A stretch of DNA of 64,000 nucleotides from Camelus bactrianus. Taxonomy: Eukaryota; Chordata; Mammalia; Artiodactyla; Camelidae. The stretch lies in NCBI RefSeq assembly GCF_048773025.1, contig NC_133541.1, forward strand, positions 113,181,912 to 113,245,911. Direction: 5' to 3'. The translations under genes and the position numbers were made by a program. Under the pieces are notes generated by a model. The model did no database searches. It had not been told where the DNA came from and saw only the letters and a list, made by a program, of their open reading frames with translations. Positions 10,068 through 22,369 of this stretch are shown piece after piece (within the stretch, counting starts at the first letter, position 1; each line of letters starts with the position of its first letter).

Positions 10068-13000
10068 TTTTTTTTTAACTTTTTAAAAACATTTTTTATT
10101 GAGTTATAGTCCTTTTACAATGTTGTATCAAATTCCAGTGTAGAGCACAATTTTTCAGTTATACATGAACATACATATATTCATTGTCACATTTTTTTTT
10201 CCGCTGTGAGCTACCACAAGATCTTGTATATATTTCCCTGTGCTATACAGTATAATCTTGTTTATCTATTCTACATTTTGAAATCCCAGTCTGTCCCTTC
10301 CCACCCCCTGCCCCCTTGGCAACCACAAGTTTGTATTCTGTCTATGACTCTGTTTCTGTTTTGTATTTATGTTTTGGTTTTTTTTAGATTCCACATATGA
10401 GCGATCTTATGTGGTATTTTTCTTTCTTTTTCTGGCTTACTTCACTTAGAATGACATTCTCCAGGGACATCCATGTTGCTGCAAATGGCGTTATGTTGTT
10501 GGTTTTTATGGCTGAATAATATTCTGTTGTATAAATATACCACATCTTCTTTATCCAGTCATCTGTTGATGGACATTTAGGCTGTTTCCATGTCTTGGCT
10601 ATTGTAAATAGTGCTGCTATGAACATTGGGGTGCAGGTGTCTTTCTGAAGTAGGGTTCCTTCTGGACATATGCCCAGGAGTGGGATTCCTAGGTCATATG
10701 GTAAGTCTATTCCTAGTCTTTTGAGGAATCTCCATACTGTTTTTCACAGTGGCTGCACCAAACTGCATTCCCACCAGCAGTGTAGGAGGGTTCCCTTTTC
10801 TCCACAGCCTCTCCAGCATTTGTCATTTGTGGGCTTTTCAATGATGGCCATTCTTACTGGTGTCAGGTGATACCTCTTTGAAGATATGATTTGCATTTCT
10901 CTGACAATTAGTGATATTGAGCATTTTTCAGTGCTTATTGATCATTTGTATTTCATCTTTGGAGAATTGCTTGTTTAAGTCTTCTGCCCATTTTTGGATT
11001 GGGTTGTTTGGTTGTTTCTTAAGTCATGTGAGCTGCTTATATATTCTGGAGATCAAGCCTTTGTTAGTTTCATTTGCAAAAATTTTCTCCCATTCCATAG
11101 GTTGTCATTTTGTTTTACTTATGGTTTCCTTTGCTGTGCAGAAGCTTGTAAGTTCAATTAGGTCCTGTTTGCTTATTCTTGCTTTTATTTCTATTGCTTG
11201 GGTAGACTGCCCTAGGAGAACATTTTTGAGATGTATGTCAGAGAATGTTTTGCCTATATTTTCTTCTAGGAGGTTTATTGTATCTTGTCTTATGTTTAAG
11301 TCTTTGATCCATTTTGAGTTTATTTTTGTGTCTGGTGTAACGGAGTGTTCTAGTTTCATTGCTTTACATGCTGCTGTCCAGTTTTCCCAACACCATTTGC
11401 TGAAGAGACTGTCTTTATTCCATTGTATGTTCTTGCCTCCTTTGTCGAAGATTAGTTGACCAAAAGTTCATGGGTTCATTTCTGGGCTCTCTATTCTGTT
11501 CCATTGGTCCCTATGTCTGTTTTTGTATAAATACTGTGCTGTTTTGATTACTGTAGGTCTGTAGTATTGTCTGAAGTCTTGGAGAGTTATTCCTCCAGCC
11601 TCTTTCTTTTTCTTCAGTAATGCTTTGGCAATTATAGGTCTTTGATAGTTCCATATAAATTTTGTTATAATTTGTTCTAGTTCTGTGAAATATGTCCTGG
11701 GTAATTTGATAGGGATTGCATTAAATCTGTAGATTGCCTTGAGCAGTGTGACCATTTTAACAATATTGATTCTTCCAATCCAGGAGCATGGGATATCTTT
11801 CCATTTTTTTTGTCTTCTTTAATTTCCTTAATCAGTATTTGATAGTTTTCCATGTATAAGTTTTTTACCTCCTTGGTTAGATTTATTCCTAGGTATTTTA
11901 TTACTTTGGGTGCTATTTGAAAGGGGATTGTTTCTTTACTTTCTTTTTCTGTTGATTCATTAGTGTAAAGAAATGCAACTGATTTTTGAATGTTAATTTG
12001 CTACCTTGCTGAATTCTTTGATTATTTCTAGTAGTTTTTGTGTGGACCTTTTAGGGTTTTCTGTAGATAGTATCATGTCATCTGCATATAGTGACACTTT
12101 TACCTCTTCTTTTCCAATTTGGATCCCTTTAATTTCTCTCTCTTGCCTGATTGCTGTGGCTAGGACTTCCAAGACGATGTTGAATAGGAGTGGTGATAGT
12201 GGGCATCCTTGTCTTGTCCCAGATTTTAGTGGGAAGATTTTGAGTTTTTCACCGTTGAGTACTATGCTGGCTGTAGGCTTGTCATATATAGCTTTTATGA
12301 TGTTGAGATATGTTCCCTCTATACCCACTTTGATGAGAGTTTTTATCATAAATGGGTGTTGAATTTTATCAAATGCTTTTTCTGCATCTATTGAGATGAT
12401 CATGTGGTTTTTGTCCTTTCTCTTGTTGATGTGATGTATTACACTGATTGATCTGCATATGTTGAACCACCCTTGTGTCCCTGGGATGAATCCCACTTGA
12501 TCATGATGTATAATGTTTTTTATGTGCCGTTGGATTCTATTTACTAATACTTTGGTAAGGAATTTTGCATCTATGTTCATCAGTGATATTGGTCTGTAAT
12601 TCTTTTTTTTGGTGGTTTCTTTGCCTGTTTTTGGTTTCAGGGTGATGGTGGCTTCAGAGAATGAGTTTGGGAGTGTTCCCCCCTTTTCAATCTTCTGGAA
12701 GAGTTTGAGAAGGATTGGTATGAGTTCTTTGTATGCTTGGTAGAATTCCCTGGTGAAGCCGTCTGGTCCTGGACTTTTATTTGTAGGGAGGTTTTTTATT
12801 GTTAATTTGACTTCATTTCTAGTGATCGGTTTGTTCAAGTGGTTAGTTTCTTCTTGATTCAGTCTTGGTGGACTGTATGTTTCCAGAAACTTGTCCATCT
12901 CCTCTAGGTTATCCATTTTGGTTCCATATAGTTTTTCATAATATTATCGTATGATATTTTGTATTTCTATGTTATTTGTTTTAATTTCTCCATTTTCCTT

Positions 13001-13544
13001 TCTTATTTTGCTTATTTGTGCTCTCTCTTTTTTCTTCTTTGTGAGTTTGGCCAGAGGTTTGTCAATTTTATTTACTCTTTCAAAAAAACAGATTTTGGTT
13101 TGATTGATTTTTTTCTATTTTTTTAAAATCTCTGTTTTATTTATTTCCTCCCTGATATTTATTATTTCCTTCCTTCTGCTGACTTTTGGATTTTTTTGCT
13201 CTTCTTTTTCTAATTCTTTTAGCTGGTGGGTTAGATAGTTTATTTGAGATTGTTATTCTTTTTTGAGGAAGGCCTATATCACTATAAACTTCCCTCTTCG
13301 CACTGCCTTGCTGCATCCCATAAATTTTGCATGGTTGTGTTTTCATTTTTATTTGTCTCAAGGTATTTTTAATTTCAAGTTTGATTTCATCATTGACCCA
13401 TTGGTTTTTAATAGCATGTTGTTTAATCTCCATGCTTTCCTTTTTTTCTCCTTTGTTTCTCTGTAGTTGATTTCTAGTTTCATGGCATTGTGGTCAGTAA
13501 AGATGCTTGAGATAATTTCTATCTTCTTAAAATTGTTGAGGCTT
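10068..13544 (-). mobile_element. LINE-1, 5'-truncated, about 3.5 kb
   Basis: An antisense L1 containing the 3' UTR (from 10068) and most of ORF2. The 5' end stops in the C-terminal part of the endonuclease domain (residues like HNAMKLEINYR around 13450-13500). The flanks gattttaatttaaattta (10050-10067) and gatttaattttaaattta (13545-13562) look like an imperfect target-site duplication. ORF2 is split into several frames, so the copy is dead. Confidence 0.9.
11993..12916 (-). pseudogene. L1 ORF2 reverse transcriptase fragment
   Basis: An open stretch of 307 codons carries the L1 RT core in order: [62 protein letters not shown] and the catalytic YADD. Neighbouring ORF2 parts follow in other frames at 11468-11755, 11105-11359 and 10384-10626 (the last has the terminal YYSAIK and SEVSQ wording), and upstream parts at 13137-13433. 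It is the longest open frame in the window but belongs to a truncated retroelement and not to a host gene. Confidence 0.9.
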
Positions 13545-13596
13545 GATTTAATTTTAAATTTAAATAGCCAAATCTGGCTACTGTGTTGGCCAGCAC
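13545..13596 (+). mobile_element. MER3-like hAT transposon, right part
   Basis: After the L1, tttaaatagccaaatctggc and tactgtgttggccagcac complete the MER3-like element begun at 9941. Confidence 0.55.
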
Positions 13597-13602
13597 CCCA
13601 CA

Positions 13603-14200
13603 CTAGACCATTAACCCTTTTAAGGCAGGCCTGCCCCGTTTCATCCTCTGCTCTATCCCTGAAACATGTAAGGGACCCAATAAGCATCAACTGAATAAAC
13701 TGTGGAAACACAAAGGCCCAGGGAGAGACGGTTCATTGACTGAGGGAGTGAAGGGGGGAAATGGGAGGAAATCCCTTAAAAAAAGTGATACCTGAGGATC
13801 ATAGCTGGATAATGGGGGAAGGGGCCGAGGGTGTTTTAAGTGGAGGAAATGACAAGCAAGAACCAAGATAGGAACACAGAATCAAGGTGCTGAGAGGTTA
13901 AAAAGCGGTCCAATTCTATAGGACTGAATTTTCTGACAAGCCCATCTCCCGCGAGAGCCTCCACTATGTCCTAAAGGCTCACAAAGAGCACAATGGATTT
14001 TTTTCTATTTGAGATAGTCAGCTCCATAAATTGCTACTCTTTAGAGTCAACGTTGTGATTCCTTGAAGGATACACCCCAGCTGAGGGATAAGGCTCAGGC
14101 AACCAAACGTGAATTTCCAGCTTTTCACTCCCCAGGAAAAGGAGCACCCTGTAGGCACACAGGGGTGACCAGATGGGGCTGACCTTTGAGAAGGAATGCC
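13603..14200. other. intergenic with an L2-like 3' end
   Basis: Bases 13610-13705 (aggcaggcctgccccg, ctctatccctgaaacatgt, aataagcatcaactgaataa) resemble the 3' end of an L2. The rest shows no gene or repeat that I recognise. Confidence 0.4.
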
Positions 14201-14204
14201 GAAG

Positions 14205-15050
14205 CTGCTAGGTTGAGAAGGACCAGGACCTGTCAGGAGACTACTGCAGTATTTCAGGAGAGAGGACGGGATAGCAGCTCAAACTCTGAGTGTTTCAAAA
14301 CAGAGCCAGCAGGCTTTCCTTCAGGATGTGGAGTAGGAGCCTCAAGATGACTCCAAGTGACCTGGGCCTGAGCAACTGGAAAGACTAGGGGTGCCACCAA
14401 CTGGTACAGAAAAAGCTGCATGTAACAGTCTGGGGAGAAATATTGTGGATTTTGGACAGGTGGAGTTTGAGATGTAGTAGACACCAAGTGGAGACAAGAG
14501 TTCAGGAGACAGATCTGGGCTAAAGATACATATTTGAGAGTCATAGGCATAGAAATGGGATTTTAAAGCCATGAACCAGAAGAGATGTTCGAGGAATGCT
14601 CTTGGCTTAAGGACTATGCCCTGGGGCCTTCTGCAAAAGGTGGAGGTGGAAGAGGCACCAATGCACAAATGGAAGCAAACCAAGGAAGGAATAGAAAAAG
14701 CAAAAACTAAATGGGATCCTGGAAGCCAAGAGAAGCAAACACATTAACAGTGAGGCAATAATCATGAATCAAATGTTGTAAAGGCAAGGGGTTATTAATG
14801 ACCTTGGCAAAAGCAGTTTTGGAGGAGTTGAATGATTCTTCACTTTCCCTATGTATATGACATCTCAGGAAAAAGGTTTACAAAGAAAGCAAAAATCAGA
14901 AGAGAAGTGAAATTAGGATTAAAAGAAAATTTTCTTAGGGTGATAAAAAATAACAGCATGTTTGTATGAGCTGGAGATGCTTGAGTGGAAGCAGGAAAGA
15001 GATTTGGGGGAGGAAAAATTTGTGGAGCAACAAAGGGAGAGAATCCAGCA
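14205..15050 (-). repeat. L2 LINE, antisense
   Basis: The plus strand follows the reverse complement of L2: ggagactactgcagtatttc, cctgggcctgagcaactgg, ttgagagtcataggcata, ttttaaagccatgaacca, ggactatgccctggggcc and gaccttggcaaaagcagttt. Short open frames here are by-products of this element. Confidence 0.65.
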
Positions 15051-15880
15051 CCCAATTAGGGGATTCCGCTTAGACATGACCGGGGATGGCACATCGTTGA
15101 CAGCAAATGGATCGGGGACTAAAGCATGACCATTTGGAAGTACACAGGTGCCACTGGAGGTAGGGGGTCACGAAAGTGAGACGAGCCCAAGGGGCTGATG
15201 TTCTCCGGCCACCCAAAGCTGCGGGCTACGGGGGAGAACCCACATCTGAGGATAGCTATTTTTCAGTCTTCTTGGGTATCTATAGTCCAGTCAAATATCT
15301 TCCCGACCTTATAAGCATTCAATGGCTTCTCAAGGTCAAAGCCCAAACTCTAAACGCTGCCCATCTTCTCAAGCTGGCCACAGCCTTCCATCCCAAACCT
15401 CACAAAACTCCAGCCAAATCAAACCTAGGTACCTGCGAATCTTCACAAGCTCAAGAGTTTCTAACATACGTTGACTACAATCAAACCTGCAGAAGTCAGA
15501 AGCCAGTACTGGGCTCCCCCTTCACACTTTGCAAATATGCTTCCTTTATAAACCACAGAAGTCAATGAACACAATCGCTGGCTGATACAGCTATGCTCTT
15601 GACACACATATTCCCTTGACCATGAGATTATGTAATGTCCACCCGACAGATGAGGCTCAGCTCAGCTCAGCAAAGGGATGCAGTGACTCTAAAGCCACAC
15701 AACTTTCAAGGAAGCCTACTCGAGTAAAAGTGTGCCTCCCTCCACAGGTACCAGGTCTGTCTGGTGAGGTTTCTTTTCTCCTTTCTATTCCCCTTACTGA
15801 TGTTTCCTGTCATCAGTTAAGCTTGAAAAGCTTAAACAACTCCGCTGTGTAAGTCCATGATTCCACTGAAATGAGACTCT
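15051..15880. other. intergenic, L2-like piece, no gene seen
   Basis: Bases 15310-15420 (aatggcttctcaaggtcaaa, gcccaaactctaaacg, cacagccttccatccc) resemble a sense L2 piece. A 130-codon open frame at 15176-15568 runs through it and has no protein support. Around 15620-15710 there is MIR-like wording (acccgacagatgaggctcag). Confidence 0.4.
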
Positions 15881-15936
15881 TATCTCCCAAGAAATCCAAA
15901 GAACTCTTTTGTATGTGAATTTCCCTTAATTTCTAT

Positions 15937-16020
15937 TGGCTCAGTCATCATTGTCCTAATAGCCCATATAAAACTGAGAAATCTCAAGCAGCAAAGTTCT
16001 ACTTTTCTCTTCAGTGTAAG
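15937..16020 (+). promoter_or_regulatory. CCAAT/TATA-like cluster, unproven
   Basis: In one line: attggctcagtcatcattg (an inverted CCAAT box next to an AP-1-like motif), then catataaaactgag about 20 bases on, then a pyrimidine-rich stretch acttttctcttcag. The spacing resembles a promoter, but no transcript or exon can be tied to it; it could be a remnant of an LTR or chance. Confidence 0.2.
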
Positions 16021-16206
16021 TTTCCATAGGATTGTACTTACAAGTGAGTTAGGAGGTAGTTTTTCAGCTCTTCTGGTGATCTGTCACTGACTTTTCTCTC
16101 TTTTCTCTTTATGGATGCAGACAGAATTCCATTCTTTATCTCTTTGCCACATCTTTACATAAGGATGTTGGGAAGTATCTTTTTTTTGTTTTTGTTTGTT
16201 GTGTGT

Positions 16207-16327
16207 GGTTTTTATTTGTGGGGGTATAATTAGGTTTATTCATTTATCTTAATGTAGTTACTGGGGAATGAACCCGGGACCTCATGCATGCTAAGCAGGC
16301 TCTCTACCACTGAGCTATACCCTCCCC
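16207..16327 (-). repeat. vic-1-like camelid tRNA SINE
   Basis: The minus strand reads ggggagggtatagctcagtg, the anticodon region gcttagcatg and the B box gggttcattcc, followed by a tail with cctaattatac. The tRNA-Ala-like head is complete. Confidence 0.85.
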
Positions 16328-16449
16328 TGCAGGAAATATCTTTAAAAGTCAGACTTCTCCAGTTTGCCAGTCTTTTTGCTGGATTTGATCCACTTATTAA
16401 ATAGGTTACTGGGAGATCTTAATGGGTTGGCATTTGTTCTCTGCTAGGC

Positions 16450-18345
16450 TGCTTTTATTTTTTAATTTACTTTTATTGAAGTATATTTGATGTACAATGT
16501 TATCTAAATTACAGGTGTACAATGTAGTGATTCAATGCACAATTTTAAAGGTTATATTCCATTTATAGTTATTATAAAATATTGGCTATGTTCCCTGCAT
16601 TGTATAATATATCCTTGTAGTTTATTTTATACATAATTTATACCTTTATATATTTGTACTTTATATAATATTACTCCTCTACCCTTATATTGCCCCTCCC
16701 CCTTTCTCTCTACCCACTGGTAACCACTAGTTTGTTCTCTACATATGTGAATCTGCTTCCTTTTTGGTTATATTCACTAGTTTGTTGTGTTTTTTTATAT
16801 TCCACATATAAGTGATATCATACAGTATTTATTTTTCTCTGGATGACTTATTTCACTTAGCATAATACCCTCCAAGTCCATCCATGTTGCTGCAAATAGC
16901 AAAATTTCATTCTTTTTTTATAGCTGAGTAGTATTCCATTGTACATATACACCACATCTTCTTTATCCATTCTTCTGTTGATGGACACTTAAGTTGTTTC
17001 CATATCTTGGCAATTGTAAATAATGCTGCTGTGAACATTGAGATTCATGTGCCTTTTTGAATTACTGCTTTTTTGGGGGGGAGGGGTATACCCAGGAGTG
17101 GAATTGCTGGGTCATGTGGTAGTTCCATTTTTAGTTTTTTTTAGAAACTTCCTTACTGTTTTCCACAGCGGCTGCACCAACTTACATTCCACCCAACAGT
17201 GTACGAGGGTTCCCTTTTCTCCGCATCCTCACCAACATTTGTTATTTATGTTCTTTTTAATGATAGCCATTCTGACAGGTGTGAGGTGATATCTCATTGT
17301 GGTTTTGATCTGCATTTCCCGGATGATTAGCGATGTTGAACATCTTTTCATGTGCCTGTTGGCCATCTGCATGTCCTCTTTGGGAAAATGTCTATTCAAG
17401 TCTTCTCACCGTTTTTCAATAGGGTTATTTCTTTTTTGATATTGAGTTGTATGAGCTGTTTATATATTTTGGATAGTAACCCCTTATTAGTCACACCATT
17501 TGCAAATATTTTCTTGCATTCAGCATGCAGTCTTTCTTTTTTGTTGATGGTTTCCTTTGTTGTGCAAAAACTTTTAAGTTTAATTAGGTCCCTTTTTTTT
17601 TTTTTTTTTTGCTTTTATTTCCATTGCTTTAGGATATAGATTTTTAGAAGCTGCTATGATTTATGTCAAAGAGTGTTCTGCCTATGTTTTCCTCTGGGAG
17701 TTTTATGGTTTCCAGTCTTACATTTAGGTTTTTAACCCATTTTGAGTTTATTTCTGTATGTGGTGTTAGAGAATGTTCTAATTTCATTCTTTTACATGTA
17801 GCTGTCTGGTTTTCCCAGCACTGCTTATTGAAGACTGTCTTTTCTCCATGGTAAATTTTTGCCTCCTTTCTCATAGATTAATTGAGAGTAAGTGTGTGAG
17901 TGTATTCCTGGGCTCTCTACCCTGTTCCATTGACCTATGTGTCTGTTTCTGTGCTAGTACCATGCTGTTTTGATTACTGACCTTCATAGTATAGTTTGAA
18001 GTCAGGGAGCCTGATTTCTCCACCTCTGTTCCTCTTTCTCAAGATTGTTTTGGCTATTTGGGGTCTTTCATCTTTCTATACAGATTTTAAAATTGTTTCT
18101 AGTTCTGTGAAAAATGCCATTGGTATTTTGATAGAGATTGTACTGAATCTGTAGTTTGCCTTGGGGAGCATGGTCATTTTAATACTATTAATTCTTCCAA
18201 ACCAAAATGTAGTATAACTTTCCATCTCTGTCACCTTCAATTTCTTTCATCAGTGTCTTATAGTTTTCCAAATACAGGCCTTTCACCTCCTTCAGTAGGT
18301 TTATTGATAGGTATTTTATTCTTTTTGATGTAGGCTCTTATTAAA
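16450..18345 (-). mobile_element. LINE-1, 5'-truncated, about 1.9 kb
   Basis: An antisense L1 with the same order of 3' UTR and ORF2 C-terminal sequence as the 10-13.5 kb copy (for example tccattgtacatatacacca, tgaacattgagattcatgtg, tgctgtgaacatt) but more diverged. On the minus strand, ORF2 peptides such as [19 protein letters not shown] are readable in pieces only. Confidence 0.85.
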
Positions 18346-18399
18346 AGATTCAGCACAGATGTTGATTTGGGGTCAGACTCTAAGCCTGAAAAGCCATAT

Positions 18400-18510
18400 A
18401 GATTTTGAGACTGTTTTTACACGAAGGGACCTTAAACTACTTGAGGCCAAACCCACTGATTTATAGATGAATAATCTGAGGATCAAAGAAGAATAGAGCA
18501 GGGGACCCAC
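18400..18510 (-). repeat. MIR-like fragment, antisense
   Basis: The wording gaggccaaacccactgattt, atagatgaataatctgagg and atcaaagaagaat resembles an antisense MIR-type core (cattttacagatgaggaaac type). Confidence 0.4.
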
Positions 18511-18726
18511 TCAGCAGGGTACATCACTTGGGGCAAATGCAGAAGTGAAAGCCACATTCACCTACCCATGCTCCACTGTTCTTCTCCCTCAACAAACATT
18601 ACTTCACCAAACATTTATAAGGCACCCCATACTAAGCAATGGAACATTCTAAGCACACAAAGCAAACCCACAGCCTCTGCCTTTGAAACTTTAGGAAAAC
18701 AAGCCACTATCTTTAATAAGAATGAA

Positions 18727-19045
18727 GTTGTCATGGAAAATAAACTTATGGTTACCAAAGCAGGAGGGGAGGGAGGGATAAATTAGGAGTATGGGATTAA
18801 CAGATACATATCACTTTATATAAAATAGATAAGCAACAAAACAGATATGATAATAAGATAAATAAAATAGATAAACAACAAAGATTTACTGTATAGCACA
18901 TGGAACTATATTCAATGTCTTGTAATAACCTATAGTGGAAAATAATCTGATACATATACACACATATATATGTAACTGAATCACTTTGCTGTATAACTGA
19001 AACTAACACAATACTGCAAATCATCTATATTTCAATTAAAAAGAA
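18727..19045 (+). repeat. LINE-1 3' end
   Basis: A sense L1 3' UTR piece: aataaacttatggttaccaa, gatttactgtatagcacatg, ttcaatgtcttgtaataacc and tatatttcaattaaaaag with its A-rich end. The same 3' wording recurs at 29.8, 45.0 and, in older form, 52.4 kb. Confidence 0.8.
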
Positions 19046-20690
19046 TGGAATTGAGCTACACTGTGCCCCAGTATAATTTATATTCATTTTTGAGATATTA
19101 ATATCATGTCCATCGATGCTAAAGTTAAAGTCTGAAAACTGCAGGAGAGCTGAGCTCCTGTGCACACAGCTTGAAGGCACTCCCGTGTGTAAAGCAGAAC
19201 GTTTCACCAAGAAATTATGAGGTGATGGGTCCTTTTTCTTCCTCCTCAAAACCAAGACACTGTTTTCTACTTAAAAACACTGACAAAATCAGATTTGTTT
19301 GGGGATGAAAACTTTCACTTTGAACCAGTGTGCCTTGCTGCACAGCCATGTGATTTTGAGACGGTTCCTCCACATCCACTTTAGGGATGATGGGTGATCA
19401 AAAAACGTAATAGCATCGGACTTTTATCAGCTCAGGTTAGGGGAGCTTGCTAAAGAACTCAGTACTCTCCCAAACCAAAACCACTGTAGGACTTGGGCAC
19501 CAATTGAACTCCTGCGCAAACAACAGTTATGCAAAATGTATGCTGAGCTCTGTTGAAACATTTGTCACGGCACTGTGTGGGTGGCCATCAATGGGACTTT
19601 ACACAATGTTGACAAAACCCTCTGCATGTTAACTATATTTATGGATAAAGAATGTCGACATTTTATTGGGACACACACGGAACTGTTTCCAAGAAATAGT
19701 AAGTGAACAAAACAATTCACACAACAGTATGTTTCACAAGAACCCATTTTTGTAAAACACCGCAACAAAAATGACCACGTACGTATATGCACATATACCT
19801 ATACAGAAAATCATGGGAAAGACGTACCTGGATCCCTGCAGAACTGTTCCGGGTAGCTCTCTGGTAGGGAAGCAAGCTGACACAAAGGGGAACTTTGAAT
19901 TGAAGGCTATGTATTTATGTGTCATTTGAGCATTTTACAACAAGAATGTCCCGATGTACTGCTTATATAATATAAATAAAATGTTTTAACTAAAGAAAAC
20001 AAAACACAAAAAAACAAGTTCCCAAACTGCATGTTCTTACAAAAGTGGAACTTTTATATTCACGTAACATGTTTTTCACAGCCTTATTACAACCATCCTT
20101 TTCTTTATCCCAGACAGAAGAGAAAGCAACTTTCGTTGCCTAAAGCAACATTCAGACAACACCAAGCATCTAGAAAGATTATAAAATAATATTTTAGTAA
20201 GTATACAAGTGCTTACCCTGCAAAACACATTTTTCTTCAAAGTAGAAAGTACGTCGACTCACTGTGTGTTTTTTTGGAGGGCCTGCTGTTCAAACCCACG
20301 TCACCTGTGTCACATTATGTACTCATCCACTTGTCACTTACTGAGCGCCTGCTCTGTGCCAGGCTCTCCTTATTCTATGAGAGTCAGCTGGAATTTCATA
20401 GAGGTAAAATAAAGAAATGGTAACAACAAGGATTAATATTTCCAGGAAAAAGAAAGTCATCAAAAATTGCTCTTCTGTATCATTCAGCATGCAGTATGCA
20501 GGTCTGCTAACGCTGACTGCCTTTTATTATTGTCATTTGCATGACTAACAGGCTGCCCTGACGACTCTGACTTCCTTGAAGGAAAAACTTGCAAATCTTT
20601 GTAGTGTCTGTGGCACCAGTGTTGCAGCTTGAGTTTGCAATAGAGCAGGCATACATGCATTCATTCCATCAGGCTACAAAGGCTGATTTA
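19046..20690. other. intergenic, old L1/HAL1-like piece, no gene
   Basis: Bases 19650-19990 (cacaacagtatgtttcacaa, gagcattttacaacaagaatg) resemble a sense old L1M/HAL1 3' region. The remainder (19046-19640, 20000-20690) shows nothing that I recognise apart from a MIR-like run near 20330-20375 (ctgagcgcctgctctgtgcc). Confidence 0.4.
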
Positions 20691-21186
20691 GCGCCCACTA
20701 CAAGTCAAGCATTGCATAGGGCCCCTGGGATATGAGATGAATGGCAGTTTACTTTTCGGCTGAGGGTCGGGGAGACAAATCACGAAAATGTAAACGATTA
20801 GAACGTCAGATTCAAACACATAATGTAGGAAATAAACTGGAGCAGAGATGAGCAGGTTGGTACTTTTGATAGGGTGTTCAGGGAAAGCTCTTGGGTGACA
20901 TTTAGGCTGGAAACGCAAGGACGAGAAAGAGGCAGTCCTGCTGACAATCTGAAACACAGGGACACAACTGCATTAAAAAGGCCCTGAAACCAGAAGGAAC
21001 TTGGTCTGTTCTAGAAGCAGAAAGGAAACTAGTGTGGACGAAACACAAAGAATAAGAGAGGTTGGTGAGGTCAGAAGAAACCCAGTCCCATGGGAAGCTG
21101 GTGAAATGTTTTAACAGAGTCATTGAACCTAGCTGATGTTTTTTAGAAAAGAACAAGAGATACTTAGGCTGCTGTGTGAAGAGAAC
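20690..21186 (-). repeat. L2 LINE, antisense
   Basis: The plus strand reads tagggtgttcagggaaagct, tgggtgacatttaggctgg, aaggccctgaaaccagaagg, acttggtctgttctag and ttaggctgctgtgtgaag, the reverse complement of the L2 body. Confidence 0.65.
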
Positions 21187-21238
21187 AAACCAATAGAAGA
21201 GCAAAAGGGTAATTGGGGGTACAAAGCTACTTCTCGGA

Positions 21239-21283
21239 TGGATGGAAGGAGGGAGGGAGGGAGGGAAGGAGGGAGGGAAGAGA
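21239..21283. repeat. (GGGA)n purine-rich repeat
   Basis: GGAAGGAGGGAGGGAGGGAG-type units, about 45 bases of pure purines, able in principle to form triplex or quadruplex structures. Confidence 0.85.
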
Positions 21284-21529
21284 TAAATGAATGTATAAAT
21301 AAACTGTGATTACGAAGGAATGTGGCCTATGAGAATAACTTGGCCTAGGCATTTTAGCTTAAACTGGTTCTTGAGTCAAATTTCAAAAGCCAAAACAAAT
21401 TATTTTGAATGAAAAGAACATTGCTGGAATAAATTTTTGTCTAAAATGACTGTCTTGAGAAAGATAATGTACATTTATCAATACACTAACATATTTGTTA
21501 ATAAACATATTATTGTTCTCTAGTCATGA

Positions 21530-21783
21530 TACAAATCAAATACAATCCTATCTTTTGACACAGCAATTCCATGTCTAGGAGTCTACACCTTGGAAGTACA
21601 CAGATGCACACAGATTTTTGTATAAAGGCTGTTTGTTAAAGCCTTATTTGAAATGGGAAAAAACACATGTGTGGGGAAGTGATTTAATAGACGATGCACA
21701 CTTGTTCCACTTTACTACATAGCTATCTAAGTAAAGGCTGCTGTTCCATTCTGACAGGGAACGATGGCTTTCCATAACCAGTG

Positions 21784-21817
<34 letters not shown>

Positions 21818-21900
21818 CGTGTGTGTGAGAATGGCCCAGAACTGTACCAGCTCTAGAGCCACAAGCCAGCCACGGGCAGCTACTGAGCACTTACAATGTG
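21530..21900 (+). repeat. old LINE-1/HAL1-like fragment with (TG)n
   Basis: The wording tgacacagcaattccatgtc, taggagtctacaccttgg and gtataaaggctgtttgtta resembles sense old L1M or HAL1. It contains a TG dinucleotide run (about 21793-21828) with one interruption. Confidence 0.45.
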
Positions 21901-22142
21901 ACTAGTTAGAATCGAGATGTGCTGTAAATGGAAAATACTTCCTGGATTTTGCAGACTTAAAATCACAAGGAAAAAAGCCATTGTACTTCTCCTGGACCGT
22001 GGTGGCCTAGAAGGATTACTCCTGGGGAGTGGGACAGTGGAGAAATTTTGATGGGGTGGACAGGGAATAGAAACTTTCACCTTTAACTCTACTAGATTTT
22101 TCAAAAAGCACTTAATTTAAAATTTTAAAAACCAGTAGTAAA

Positions 22143-22265
22143 AAGGGAGGGTGTAGCTCAGTGACAGAGCTCATGCTAGCATGCACAAGGTCCGGGGTTC
22201 AATTCCTAGTACCTCCATTTAAATAAATAAACCTAATTACCTCTCCCCACAAATAAAAACAAGCA
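22143..22265 (+). repeat. vic-1-like camelid tRNA SINE
   Basis: The head reads gggagggtgtagctcagtga, catgctagcatgcacaagg and ggggttcaattcc, followed by tacctccatttaaataaata, cctaattacctc and an A-rich end. The tRNA-Ala-like part is about 22145-22216; it lacks a base in the anticodon arm relative to the 23.2-kb copy. Confidence 0.9.
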
Positions 22266-22369
22266 AACAAATGAAGCAATAGTAGGAATCCAAGCAAAAT
22301 TCGTAACTTAGTGAATAGTCTTGTACCAATGTTAATTTCTTAGTTTTGAACCAACCTACTACGGTTATG

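Noticed and set aside
10911-11459. A 182-codon plus-strand open frame
   Set aside because: It is the antisense of L1 ORF2 and not a gene.
12006-12362. A 118-codon plus-strand open frame
   Set aside because: Antisense shadow of the L1 reverse transcriptase.
15176-15568. A 130-codon plus-strand open frame
   Set aside because: It runs through an L2-like fragment and has no domain or splice support.
21793-21828. TG and CA runs as possible regulatory arrays or CRISPR-like repeats
   Set aside because: They are ordinary dinucleotide microsatellites without spacer structure; CRISPR arrays are not expected in this type of genome and none is present.
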